From Aspidapion aeneum (lineage: Eukaryota; Arthropoda; Insecta; Coleoptera; Brentidae), in NCBI GenBank assembly GCA_963576565.1, contig OY755047.1, positions 2,903,501 to 2,967,500 of the forward strand: a stretch of DNA of 64,000 nucleotides. The letters are read 5' to 3'. Positions 32,130 through 42,032 of the stretch are shown piece after piece. Within the stretch, counting starts at the first letter, position 1, and each line of letters begins with the position of its first letter. Both the position numbers and the translations under genes were made by a program. The notes under the pieces were generated by a model, which ran no database searches, was not told the origin of the DNA, and saw nothing but the letters and a program-made list of their open reading frames with translations.

Positions 32130-33385
32130 ACTACTATGTCGGTTTAGAATGTTTTTCTACGTTGTCCTACGCCTATTCTCCACCTCCTTCGATCCTGACA
32201 ATCATCTTCTGTCAAGTTTTTTAACTCATTGATCTTTAGATTGACTGTTGCCATTCCAGTTTAGAACGCACTCTTTTCCTGCGCCCTTTTGGTTGCTATT
32301 CTAGGACCTGCTTTAGTAATCTTTCATCGTTCATCCATTGTACATGGCCGTACCATATCAGTTGCCTTTTAGTGATGCCATCCGTTTTGCTTCCCTCGAT
32401 TCCCATTTTTTCTTTTATGATCTCTCTTATGTGATCTATTCTAGATATTCTCATTGATCTTCTTATTGCATCCATTTCGACACTTTCCATTTTTGTTTTG
32501 TATTTTTCTGTTACGCGACAAGTCTCTATTCCATACAACAGCGTGCTTTTCACCATTGTTTCATATATGTTAAATTTTACATAATTTTTTATTTCTCTGC
32601 TCCATAAAAATACTTTTAAGACATCCAATAATCTTTTTTACTTTTACTATTCTTTTTTCCAATTCTTTACAGTCTGTTCCTGTCATATCAAAGGTGACAC
32701 CCAAGTATACATACTCATTGTATGGAGATATTGTTTTTCCATTTTCTAGTACTAACTCACTGGATTCGTTTCCAATACATAAGTACTGTGTCTTGTCCAC
32801 GGTCACTGTTAATCCCCACTTTTGGTATTCTTCTGTTAACCTTTTCATCATATACTCCATATCTTCTTTATCATTAGCCACAATTACTTGGTCGTCAGCA
32901 AACTGTAGTGTGTATATGGTAAATCGTTGAGTTGTATTCCCATGCCGTGTACTTTACGTTTCCAGTTTTTTAGAGCTAATGCGATATATATTTTAAAAAG
33001 AGTTGGAGAGATACAACATCCCTGTCTTAAGCCTTTCGTTACCAGGAATTCTTTTGAAAGTCGATTTCCAATTTTAATTTTAGATTTTGGCCCTTTGTAT
33101 AGTTCTTTTATCGCTTTTATGTATGTATGAATTATATTAGTTTGCTCTAGCACTGTCCATAATTTTTCAACTGGAACTGTATCATATGCTTTTTGTAGGT
33201 CTACAAAGGTTACATGAGTCTCTATATATCTCTCCTTTTCTCAATTACTTGTTTAAGACAGAAAACATTCATCACTATACAAGATCTGCCTGCACGAAAC
33301 CCACTTTGCTCTTCTTCATATTCTTGTTCATGAAAATCATTCTCTATTAGATCTCCAAGAATCCTACAATCTACTTAGAGTATTG
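32130..33385 (-). pseudogene. LINE family B reverse transcriptase, longest copy
   Basis: The minus strand encodes most of an RT in broken frames. First comes EEEQSGFRAGRSCI, then VFCLKQVIEKR (33250-33385), and LQKAYDT-like sequence after shifts. The 32884-33153 frame carries IIHTYIKAIKELYKGPKSKI, then SKEFLVTKGLRQGCCISPTL (RT fingers/palm motif). Across a frameshift comes TLQFADDQVIVANDKEDMEY (catalytic FADD). The 32570-32881 frame adds MMKRLTEEYQKWGLTVTVDK, the TQYLCIG segment and EYVYLGVTFDMTG. Finally 32296-32628 holds IYETMVKSTLLYG through the HVQWMNDERLLKQ tail. The element copies RNA into DNA at the target. This copy has at least three frameshifts and no endonuclease. It ends in a TAGTAGTAGT tail (plus-strand 32126-32140). 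Confidence 0.9.
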
Positions 33386-33639
33386 GTGACTAAAATTTTT
33401 CTGTAATTGTTGCAATCCAGCTGGTTTCATTTTTTATTTATTGAGGATATGAATGCACTACTAAGTACCAAGTGCCAACTTAAGCAAAATAATTCATATT
33501 ACCCTGTTTGTTTCTGTTTTATTGTATCCACGGTTCTTTCGAGAGACAAACTTATCAGTAGTTCGCCATATAGTAGAAAGTCTCATCCTATCCGTATTCT
33601 TCAACATCTAAATCAAAGAGAATTATATGGTTTAATATA

Positions 33640-34147
33640 CAGTGAAACCTCCTACAAGCGGACGCTCACGGTTTCGTCGATTTTGTCCGCTTATTGGAGG
33701 TGTCCGTTTATGAGAGAGAACTGCGAAATTTTAATATATATTCATTAACAATTTCGGCTTCTTGAGTTTTTCCGATATTAAATTTTTCAGCGACCTTTTG
33801 TGCTGATAGACGTTCCTTCTCCAAAACGTTAACAATTTCCATTTTTTCACGTAAACTAAGAAGATTTTTACTAGGCGCCATTTCTACCCAACTGAACAAT
33901 AAAAATAAAACACAGCTGTCCCACTGCAGAGTGCGTTCTTGCCAACATACTATATAATATTTATACCGTTATCAGAGGTTCGCGTCCGGTTAAGGGAGGT
34001 TTCAGAATTTTTTAACCAATAAAAACTGTCCACGTCCGGTTATTAGAGTGTCCGGTTATAGGAGTGAATTTTACATGTAAAGAAATATTTGTCCGTCTAC
34101 AGGGAGTGTCCGCTTAATAGAGGTGTCCGCAAGGAGAGGTTTCACTG
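33640..34147 (-). mobile_element. Tigger/pogo-like element, internally deleted
   Basis: The ends CAGTGAAACCTCC and GGAGAGGTTTCACTG lie between TA dinucleotides (33638-33639, 34148-34149). Subterminal repeats of GTCCG with TTATT or GGTTA occur inside both ends. At 508 bp it shows what the 25417-27995 element looks like without the foldback insertion. Confidence 0.9.
33708..33899 (-). pseudogene. Pogo/Tigger transposase N-terminal HTH fragment
   Basis: MAPSKNLLSLREKMEIVNVL, then LSAQKVAEKFNIGKTQEAEI and VNEYI, form the first helix-turn-helix of a pogo-type transposase. Compared with 25500-25654 there is one extra residue near the start and several substitutions. The frame could begin five codons earlier at MFSWVEMAP, but the sibling copy supports MAPSK. 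After VNEYILKF the frame leaves the gene; the catalytic domain is deleted. Confidence 0.8.
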
Positions 34148-34558
34148 TAATTATCTTTGGTCTAAATGAAGTTTTCTTCCTCATTTGTCCACCTACTTCT
34201 TACTCACCCTGTATAGAGGGTTGTGTATCTAGAATTAATGAAAAATAAAATATATTATAATAGATTATTATCCCAAATTCTGAGTCAACCAGACTCTTAC
34301 CTCAGAAAAAAAAATTACATAGTTGCTTGCATACTAATAATAATATTTAGTTAGAAATATTGTGAAATTAATACTAAAAATGATTAAAAACAGATAAGGC
34401 TTTGAATGTACCTTTTCATGAGATTAAATTTGTTTTTTGTTTTCATTCGTCAGCGAAATATATATCACACTCCTGTATAAAATATAATACTATAATACCA
34501 ATGTTTTGGTTTGGATACAATTTAAGATCGTTTGAATCTACCGCATTTGGTTTGAAGC
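34148..34558. other. No gene seen
   Basis: AT-rich. A single CACCCTGTATAG near 34207 resembles one end of an ACAGGGTG-type element. Confidence 0.45.
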
Positions 34559-34621
34559 CAGTGGCGGCAGATACAGGAAGGGCAGCGGGGCAGTGCCTTC
34601 CCAATACTAGACAACAAAAGA

Positions 34622-35310
34622 TATTTTTTCTATAAGCGTGCGGAAAAGTCCACTTTTCCGCACGCATTTTAGTGTGGAAAGTGCCACTTTTCCGCACTAG
34701 TGCGGAAAAGTAAATTTGTTACGATTTTGAGGTGTTCTATAACATTTAGACCGTTCAAAATACATTTGTATCTTTCCTAGCACACGAAATATCCTAAAAA
34801 TATTCAAATTGACTAAAATTCTGCTATATTTTCAATATTTTCGATAAAATAAAGTTTTCAGTAAAATAGGTTCAAATTATAAGTTTTAAACCTCCCCGGT
34901 ATAAATATCGTCATTGTCAATGTCAAACAACAATGAACACTAGTGGTTTTAGATTTGGCATCTTAAATCACCATAGCAACAAAGTACAAACAAACTGTCA
35001 AAACAAAGCCAATTTTGCAGATACAAGCGTCTTTTGAATTTTTCAAACAAAAAAATCAGATTTTCAATGGATTCTTCGGACGAAGATCTACCCCAGTCAG
35101 TTCTAGAAGCCGCTAGAATGTGAATAATAATAATTGATTTGATTAAAACGTTTTGAATATAAATAATTTTCTGATTAATTTTTAGTTTTTTCCTCACGCT
35201 TATAGAAAAAATAGTGTACCTAACTCGTGCGTAAAGTGTCTTTTCCGCACTTGATTGCAATCGCGTGCGGAAAAGAGGCACTTTCCGCACTAGTTAGGTA
35301 AACTACTATT
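34622..35310 (+). mobile_element. Miniature derivative of the tyrosine-recombinase element, copy 2
   Basis: It has the same ends and the same internal deletion junction (GCCGCTAGAAT to GTGAATAATAAT) as 14232-14962. It lacks the 36-bp hairpin TGGCCAAAC…GTTTGGCCA near the right end. Comparison with uninterrupted hAT copies shows insertion within a TATTTTTAATTG target, with TATT(T) left on both sides. Confidence 0.9.
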
Positions 35311-35827
35311 TAATTGATTTATTAAATAAAAGTTAAATCTTTCCTTACGACATGTCTAGTTCTTTTCTTTAGTCTGTGGTTAACAAAAGGCGATTATTTG
35401 GGTAAACTTTTTTAGCGTAAATAATTACAAGCCGGCAGCACCGCGCGGGACAAAATTTCAATTCCACCCGTTATTTCAATGTTTATGGGTGGGTGTTCAA
35501 GCGCGGGGGCGGGAGAAATGTTTGTTTTAGGTGACGTCGGCCATGTTCATCGTGCGAAAACGTTCCTTGCCTTTCCGACGCGTTGCCGTTTCTTTCCTCA
35601 GTGAAGACGTATGAGTTTGTTTTGATTTGGAGTAGGTCAGTAGTTATAGGGTTACCAGACGTCCGGATTTTTACTACGTCCGGGTGGGTCCGGGCGGATT
35701 TTTCATAAACGCCGGAGTTTAAAGTAGCCGCCTTTATAACCATCAAATAATGCAAAATAAACTAGTTTCAAGAAATGTAATTAAACAATAATCGTCGATA
35801 AATTTAGCAGTGTGAATTCACCTTTAA

Positions 35828-36130
35828 GCGGGGTCTTCACATAACGTTTTACCTTACATCTTGCCTGTTCAGTCAAAACGCATCAAGTAAAACTTTGTGT
35901 GTAGACGGAAAAACGGACGTTTTACTTGAACTGATTTCAGATGGAAGACCGCCTAGAGAACTGACCGGATCACGCATTGTTTTCCAGTAAAACCATCGTT
36001 TTGTATCAAAAACTGATATTAAAACGTAGGTTAAAACTATCAAGTGTCTACGCTAGTCTTTCAACCGTCATACTTGACCCTTTTGACTGACAGGCAAGAC
36101 GTAAGGTAAAACGTTATGTTAAGACCCCGC
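35828..36130. mobile_element. TTAA-flanked MITE with inverted arms of about 53 bp
   Basis: TTAA lies on both sides (35824-35827, 36131-36134). The arms start GCGGGGTCTTCACATAACG and run through TTTTACCTTAC to TCAGTCAAAA, returning reversed at the right. A TTAA target suggests mobilisation by a piggyBac-type transposase; no protein is encoded. Confidence 0.8.
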
Positions 36131-36178
36131 TTAAAGTAGTATTATTAATTTCGCCTTGTTGAATTACACTTCTGCCGT

Positions 36179-36480
36179 GTGGTCTTAAGCACACACAATT
36201 TTTTTGATAAGGTTTGTAATCTAAAAAAGTACATATCAGACAATTTTACTTCTGATGACCACAATCTGCCTACCCACGAAAAATGGGCAAAATATTTTAA
36301 TGCAAGTATTTCTACCCAGTGGACCAAAGAAAGAAATAGGCTGCTTTTATCTTCTGTAAAAGGAATACTCATGACTTCATACAATTTAAGAAATATGAGC
36401 TGCTCAGAATTTTACGATTTTGTACGTCTGCCTAAAAATTAAACGCTGTTGAATAAAATACAAAGCAGTGAAAAGTACCT
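36179..36480 (+). pseudogene. hAT transposase C-terminal end (ZMYM1 type)
   Basis: The frame reads HEKWAKYFNASISTQWTKER and ends with YNLRNMSCSEFYDFVRLPKN and a stop. A close downstream frame gives LLNKIQSSEKYL. Together these match the very end of ZMYM1-like hAT transposases, where N-x-S-C-x-E-F-Y-x-F then L-L-x-K-I-x-S-S-E-K-Y is conserved. The upstream dimerisation motif is missing from this copy. The stop before LLNKIQ is therefore a mutation, not the natural end. Confidence 0.65.
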
Positions 36481-36693
36481 AAAAAATGGTAGGTATATTA
36501 TGTTATTTATTAGTTATTTTGGATCAAAAATAATTATAAAATTATAAAGAATTCTTAATTTTATTGATTCTCCCATATAGAAAACCCCCATACATATTTT
36601 TTGGGCGCGCCACTGGTTTGAACTGTTTACAGGTCAGTGTTAAGTTGTAGCAAAACTTATCACTTATTTAAGTGCGACATATGCTATGTACAG

Positions 36694-37373
36694 CACTGGC
36701 GGCTCGTGACAGTAAAGTTTGTGAGTTCTGCCGATAGGGTATAAAAAGTGCTATTTTTTACAGTCTCCAGATCACGTGTCTATTATAAAAAGTAAAAAAT
36801 TGCCAAGTTTGGTTTGGCAATTCATAAGTAAAGAGTGAGAATTTTTTTGTGAAACAATTATACAAAAACAAACACGACCATAACCTCCCGCTCATGCGTT
36901 TGGTGTCTTCTAAATAAATAAATGCGCCCGCAAAAACGCAACGCTGAGCCCGCCCGCCCGGAATTGTACCGGAACTGCAAGTTTTGCAGCTCTATTTTTG
37001 CTTAGATTTCGCTATCTAAACCCATGAGCAAGTGCGGTGCAGGGCGAAGGAAGGGGTTCCTAGCCGAGCACAGATCTCGTTAGCCGCCCAGCTACGTTGT
37101 GTTGCAATTTAGCAGCGCAACAATGCCAATAACTTCATTTGAGCGACTGTGAAATGCGGCCTTCGGCGACGGCGCGCGGCGTCATACTCAACACACGTAC
37201 GCGATTTGAAGGCCTACTATACCAACACCGGACCGAAAATATACTGCTATTCCAATAATTTTAGAAATAAAATAATTATATTAGAAAAATAGCGGCGGCT
37301 GAAAAATAGTCAAATAATGTGAAAATTTTGGGGGTTCTGCAGCTCTGCAGCCCTTATGCACTTGCCGCCCCTG
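36694..37373. mobile_element. hAT-type element with 8-bp duplication
   Basis: The ends CACTGGCGGCTCGTGAC and GCACTTGCCGCCCCTG are flanked exactly by ATGTACAG (36686-36693, 37374-37381). The interior is unusually GC-rich (about 36880-37210) and has no convincing frame. Its right end, CTGCAGCCCTTATG, matches the start of 28120-30207 in reverse. Confidence 0.85.
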
Positions 37374-37759
37374 ATGTACAGGGTGTTTCAAGTTAAGTGT
37401 CCACCATTGCAACTTTTTTATTATTAAAAATAGAAAAAAGGTTAAATTGGTAAACCAGTAGAATTTTTCACGCTCTTTAAGATGCTTTAATAAAAAAATC
37501 GAACATTGCGTTTTCGTGTTTTTTTAAAAAACATTAAGCAAATTTTAATTTAACAACCTGTAGGGTTCCAAATCCATCAAAAGGTTTTTAAAAGATGATA
37601 AATTTTCAACATTTCGGACAACCTTTGGTAGTTTGTCAAAGAACTTTAAGCAAGCATAGATTGACTGACGTTTACTAAGAGCCAGATTTCACTGGACAGT
37701 GTTTTATAAGCACTCCGACTATTAGTCTTAAGTCTTTCCTGTTTATTTTTAGAAACGGT

Positions 37760-38035
37760 TTAGACTTCTTTTCTGATGACAGTTTTTTGACAATGAAAAT
37801 TTTTTAAAAATGCTAACTGTTTAACGGAGAACCGTATTAACACACTTTCCGGAATATAGTAGTCTACATTTTTCTCAATAATTTGTGTTATAACCAAAAA
37901 CTTCCTAGAAGCTTTAGTTTCTGAGATAATTACAAAAAACTGTTTTCAATGCTGATATATTATCATGGCTTCACTTGAAGTGTGCTAACATAGGCTAGCT
38001 AGTAATCAGATCCGTCATGGACCCATTTATTTTTA
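37760..38035 (+). repeat. CCTAGC-ended repeat, right half
   Basis: GACAGTTTTTTGACAATGAA through TTTCTGAGATAATTACAAAA to ATCATGGCTTCACTTGAAGT and GGCTAGCTAG. It is the same family as 41291-41738. Confidence 0.6.
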
Positions 38036-38054
38036 TAAAGAATGATAATTATTG

Positions 38055-38350
38055 TTAGATAATAGGGACCTATTGAAATAGTGCCAGGCACAAATTGTGG
38101 CGGGCGCTATATTGACAGTTTTTCATTATAAGAACAGCTGTGTCCTTGCAAAATTAGGCCTTTGTGTATTATACGAGCCGGATTTAATAGTGACGCCACT
38201 ATTAATGAAAAATAGACGACGGGATTTATAAATTCGACTTTGGTATGTCAATTTTAAAAGATCAACTGTCAGTTTGTAATGCGAAACTGTCAATATAGTG
38301 CCCGGCACAATTTGTGCCTGGCACTATTGCAATAGGTCCCTATTATCTAA
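38055..38350. mobile_element. MITE with TAATAGGGACC ends
   Basis: The inverted arms of about 70 bp begin TTAGATAATAGGGACCTATT, include GTGCCAGGCACAAATTGTG and end TATTGACAGTTT. The arms contain their own short palindromes (GGCACAAATTGTGCC). It is related to 17090-17290. Confidence 0.8.
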
Positions 38351-38624
38351 TCACAAAATTTTTAAATCTCAAGTATCATAACATAACAAGGTCTACTTAA
38401 AAAATTGTGCAAGATTGTATATTGGTACCCACCACACAATCCCAAACAAAAATGTTCTAAACCTGTCTGAACCCGCATTTAGCATGAAGTCTTTGATCTT
38501 TGAAACCTTGACAAATCACAGGCGATGATGGTACCACCACAGACAGGTAGTTTCCCTCCATACCAAGACCAAGAACTAACATCATTCATATGCCAAAATT
38601 ATCTTTGGCCATATTATAGACAAT

Positions 38625-39090
38625 CACTTGGGTGTCACATTTGATAAGACAGGAACAGACTGTCAAGAACTGGAAAAAAGTATAGTAAATGCAAAAAAGG
38701 TTATTGGATGTCTTAACAGTATTTTATAGAGCAGAGAGATAAAAAAGAATGTAAAATTTAACATATATGAAACAATGGTGAAAAGCACGCTGTTTTATGA
38801 AATAGAGACTTGTCGCGCAACAGAAAAATACAAAACAAAAATGGAAAGTGTCGAAATGGATGCAATAAGAAGATCAATGAGAATATCATTACTGAAAGAC
38901 AACTGATAAGGACGACCATGTACAATGGATAAACTATGAAAGACTACCAAAGCAGGTCATATAATGGCAACCAATAGGGCGCAGAATAAGAGGGCGTCCT
39001 AAACTGGAACACTCAATCCAAATATCAATGAGTCAGAAAAATCTGACAATAGGCGCCGGACAACACAACGCAAAAAATAACCGATATAGT
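38625..39090 (+). pseudogene. LINE family B C-terminal fragment, plus strand
   Basis: In broken frames it encodes DNHLGVTFDKTGTDCQELE, then KVIGCLNSIL, IYETMVKSTL, VEMDAIRRSMRIS and a degraded basic block (RRIRGRPKLEH). The 3' end has ATAGTAGTAGAAG, the family's TAG tail. Stops and deletions are frequent. Confidence 0.75.
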
Positions 39091-39521
39091 AGTAGAAGTC
39101 TTTGTTTATTTTTGCTCTTGATGTGTTGGGTTATTTAGGATTTTATAAATAATTAAATCAAATAACTAAACTGTTTCCAAATTACTTTTGAAATATGCCA
39201 CTGTAGACTCATGTGACTTTGCCAACAGATATGACTTTGCCAAAAGTTTTCTTTGTCGGAAAAAAAATTTCCGCTGGACATTTGGCCACGCGTATAATGT
39301 GGCGCATGTCAAAAATTGGCGCGTGTTAAAAATTTGCGCGCTTAGACACTTCGTAACAAGTGGAACGTGCTATTTATTGTGATTGAAATATAGGGGAAAC
39401 GGGGGTAATATGTGATACTTAATTTTATAGGCTTATTTGTAATACCAAATTGCAAATAATGCAAGGACCTAAAACATAAAGAACAAGTGAAATTAAAGAA
39501 AGAAGAATTATAAAAAAGTTT

Positions 39522-39592
39522 CTCTTCGGCCGGGACTCGAACCCGGATCTCTTACTTTGTACGCAAACGCTCTTTCATTAAGCCAACAAAGA
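39522..39592 (-). tRNA. tRNA-like sequence, probably a pseudogene or SINE head
   Basis: The minus strand folds as a cloverleaf of 71 nt. The acceptor TCTTTGT pairs with CCGAAGA in six of seven positions. The D-arm is GCT…AGC, the anticodon stem TTTGC with GTAAG, loop GTACAAA (anticodon ACA), and the T-arm CCGGG TTCGAGT CCCGG is perfect. A and B box promoters are clear (GGCTTAATGAAAGAGC; GGTTCGAGTCC). A TTTTTT Pol III terminator follows. G at loop position 1 and the rare ACA anticodon argue against a working tRNA-Cys. Confidence 0.6.
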
Positions 39593-39659
39593 TCATATAT
39601 AAATTGTCGAAAAACTTCTACCTATGCATGTGTGTTATTGTTTTGAGACACCATACCAC

Positions 39660-39745
39660 ACCATAAAAAGGTAAAATAGTATAAAGTAAGACCCAGAGGC
39701 CTCGCATCCCCCCTCTCCAGATATATTCCTGGGTGCGCCACTGCA
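39660..39745. mobile_element. hAT-type MITE, right end only
   Basis: It ends with TATTCCTGGGTGCGCCACTG (39722-39741), the inverted partner of the left end at 31479. The left end is missing. Confidence 0.4.
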
Positions 39746-39890
39746 TCTTATAGTTTCGCAAACTCTTCAGATTGTAAATTTAGGCTTCCAGTTATGGCAC
39801 CATTCTAATTAAGCTCTATAGTGTGTCATTGGTTATATAACTAAGAAAAAATAATCATTTACAGATATAAAAAAAACAGCTTGTTATATA

Positions 39891-40860
39891 CAGTGAAGTC
39901 CGGATATAACGAACCTCAAAAGTGAACTAAATACGGTTCGTTATATCCGAGGTTCGTTATAAACAGTAATAAATAAATTTTGTTTAATTTTTTGTGTTTC
40001 TTTTTTTAATAGTATCCAAGATTAAGGAAACTAAAAATATTACAAAAAATACTATAACTTTTTATATTTAAAAAAAAAGGCAGAATACATACAAATAAAG
40101 ATGTTTATTATTATTGTTATACATAGAAATATGTAAAGTACATAATATGGTGGTATGTAATACATACATAAAAGAAGCCTAAATCTTTTTTTTTATTATT
40201 ATGAAATCCATAATTTTTGTACATTTCTACTTGAGTTACAAAATGATGCTCATATTTTATCAGGAACTTGGCGTGATTCCAAAAAAATTACGAGTTTCCG
40301 AAATTTTGTTTTCCATTTCACGAATGGTTGGAACATAAACCTTAGGGACTTCAACAGAATTATCTTGAACAGGATCATCATTATCTTCGTCATTATCACT
40401 TGAAACCATGTTTGAGGTTACGGAGAGATTACAATTTGCTCATCAGTCAACGTTTCTCTACAATGTCTTTATCAATAATCACATAATCGGTAAAGTCGAA
40501 GTCACACATTTTTCTCTTAGCTTGTTCTTCTACTAAATTAAGCATCATCATTATCGAATTCATACTCGTGATCATATTCTGGGTCTTGTGCATGTCTTTG
40601 CAACCATTCGTGTCGTTGCCTTATCGTCTAGTGTGAAAACGCCCATTGTCTGCTTATATAAAATTCGTTTTAAAAGAAAAATACATATTCTAGATTATTA
40701 AAATTAGGTTCGCTATATCCGGAAGTTCGCTATAAGCGGGATCGTTATAACCAGTAAGACAATACATGAGTATTTATGGATGACATTTCGTATAAAGAAA
40801 AAAGGTTCGTGTTAACCAGAAGTTCGCTATAAACGGGTTCGTTATAAGCGGACTTCACTG
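39891..40860 (-). mobile_element. Tigger/pogo-like element with transposase remnant
   Basis: The ends CAGTGAAGTCCGGATATAAC and the reversed GTTATAAGCGGACTTCACTG lie between TA dinucleotides (39889-39890, 40861-40862). Many subterminal TTCGTTATA/TTCGCTATA motifs occur on both sides. Confidence 0.9.
40255..40560 (-). pseudogene. Tigger transposase C-terminal tail fragment
   Basis: On the minus strand, after one frameshift, the chain reads CDFDFTDYVIIDKDIV, then ETLTDEQIVIS, MVSSDNDEDNDDPVQDN, VEVPKVYVPTIREMENKI and RNFFGITPSS with a stop. An acidic stretch (DD/EE-rich) followed by a helix of the type A-x-x-x-I-x-x-L-R-x-F-F is the usual end of CENP-B/Jerky/Tigger transposases. It lies in a TA-flanked Tigger-type element. 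The DDD catalytic domain and the DNA-binding domains are lost. Confidence 0.6.
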
Positions 40861-41290
40861 TATTAATGTACAGGGTTTTCCCGTGTATTTTTATACCGTA
40901 TCAAAATCTGATATCGGTCCCTGACCATATTTAAAATGTTTATTTGAATAGATATTAAAATATGATAAATAAAAGAATTTTTTACAATATTTAAGAATAT
41001 TTGTGTTAGAATGTGAAAAATAAATGCTAAATGTCAAAATTTGACCGGTCAATGGTTTTTTTAAATAGAACACCCTGCATATTTCAGAATATTAAACTTA
41101 TTTTTAGAACTGTATGTAAACCCTATATCATTATTTTTGAGACAACTTTTGACACCTTTCTTTCGTTGGCCTATGCTATTTGTTATGGTAAACAGCTGAT
41201 AACTGTCAAAAAGTTATCTCAAAAATTATGGTATGGAGAATATGTATCTATTTTGGAAACTAATAAAATGGATCTGACAGATCTGCTACG

Positions 41291-41738
41291 TTCCTAGCTA
41301 GCCTATTAGCACACTTCAAGTGAAACTATGATAATCAGCCTTGAAAACAGTTTTTTGTAACCATCTCAGAAACTAAAGCTCCTACGAAATGTTCTTCTAT
41401 ATTCCGAAAACCTCATATTGATGCAATGCTCCGTTAAAAAAGTAGCATTTTTAAAAATTTTTAAGTATCAAAAACCTGTTATTAGCATTAATGGATTTTG
41501 ACTAATATCATTAAATATTGCTGATTAGCTCGTTAGCTATTTTTCCCAAAAATTTTATGAAAATCGGTTAAGCGGTTTAAAAAAAATACACACACACACA
41601 CACACACAGTCAGACATCACGACGATATTGCTAGGGTAGGTCAAAATACACCCAAATAACACATTTTCGGTGTTATTAAAAAAAAAAATTCGTCGAAAAC
41701 AATACCTTCTCTAGCCATTGCTGTGTGGGCTAGGAAGG
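41291..41738 (-). repeat. CCTAGC-ended repeat, most complete copy
   Basis: It starts TTCCTAGCTAGCC and ends GCTAGGAAGG, so TTCCTAGC is inverted at the two ends. It contains TGAAAATCGGTTAAGCGG and a CA microsatellite (41590-41607). No coding sequence. Confidence 0.7.
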
Positions 41739-42032
41739 TAAAAATCAAATAAATAATAAGTAAATAATAAGACCTTGAAAACTACAGATTTTTTTAAAAC
41801 CCCATTTTAAACCTTAAGACTCCATTTTGCCCGCCTTTCCCCTACATTAAATTTTTCGTTACCTTTACAACTATTAATAGATAAATTTCACTTTTAAAAC
41901 ATTTTCCTTTCAACAGCTTTTAGTCGGTGAAATAATAAATTTTACAAAGATTAATTATCACACAAAATTTAAACTGAAAAACCACCGTAATGTTATTGAA
42001 ATATAATTAAATAATGATTACATACTATGTAT

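Larger units (their letters stand above)
34559..36615 (+). mobile_element. hAT element (ZMYM1/TTF type) carrying two nested miniatures
   Basis: The left end CAGTGGCGGCAGATACAGG and the right end GGGCGCGCCACTG are flanked by TTTGAAGC and GTTTGAAC, an 8-bp duplication blurred by one base. The GC-rich block GCCGGCAGCACCGCGCGGG is shared with 11125 and 42033. Nested inside are a tyrosine-recombinase miniature (34622-35310) and a TTAA-flanked MITE (35828-36130). The 3' end of the transposase survives at 36180-36480. Confidence 0.75.
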
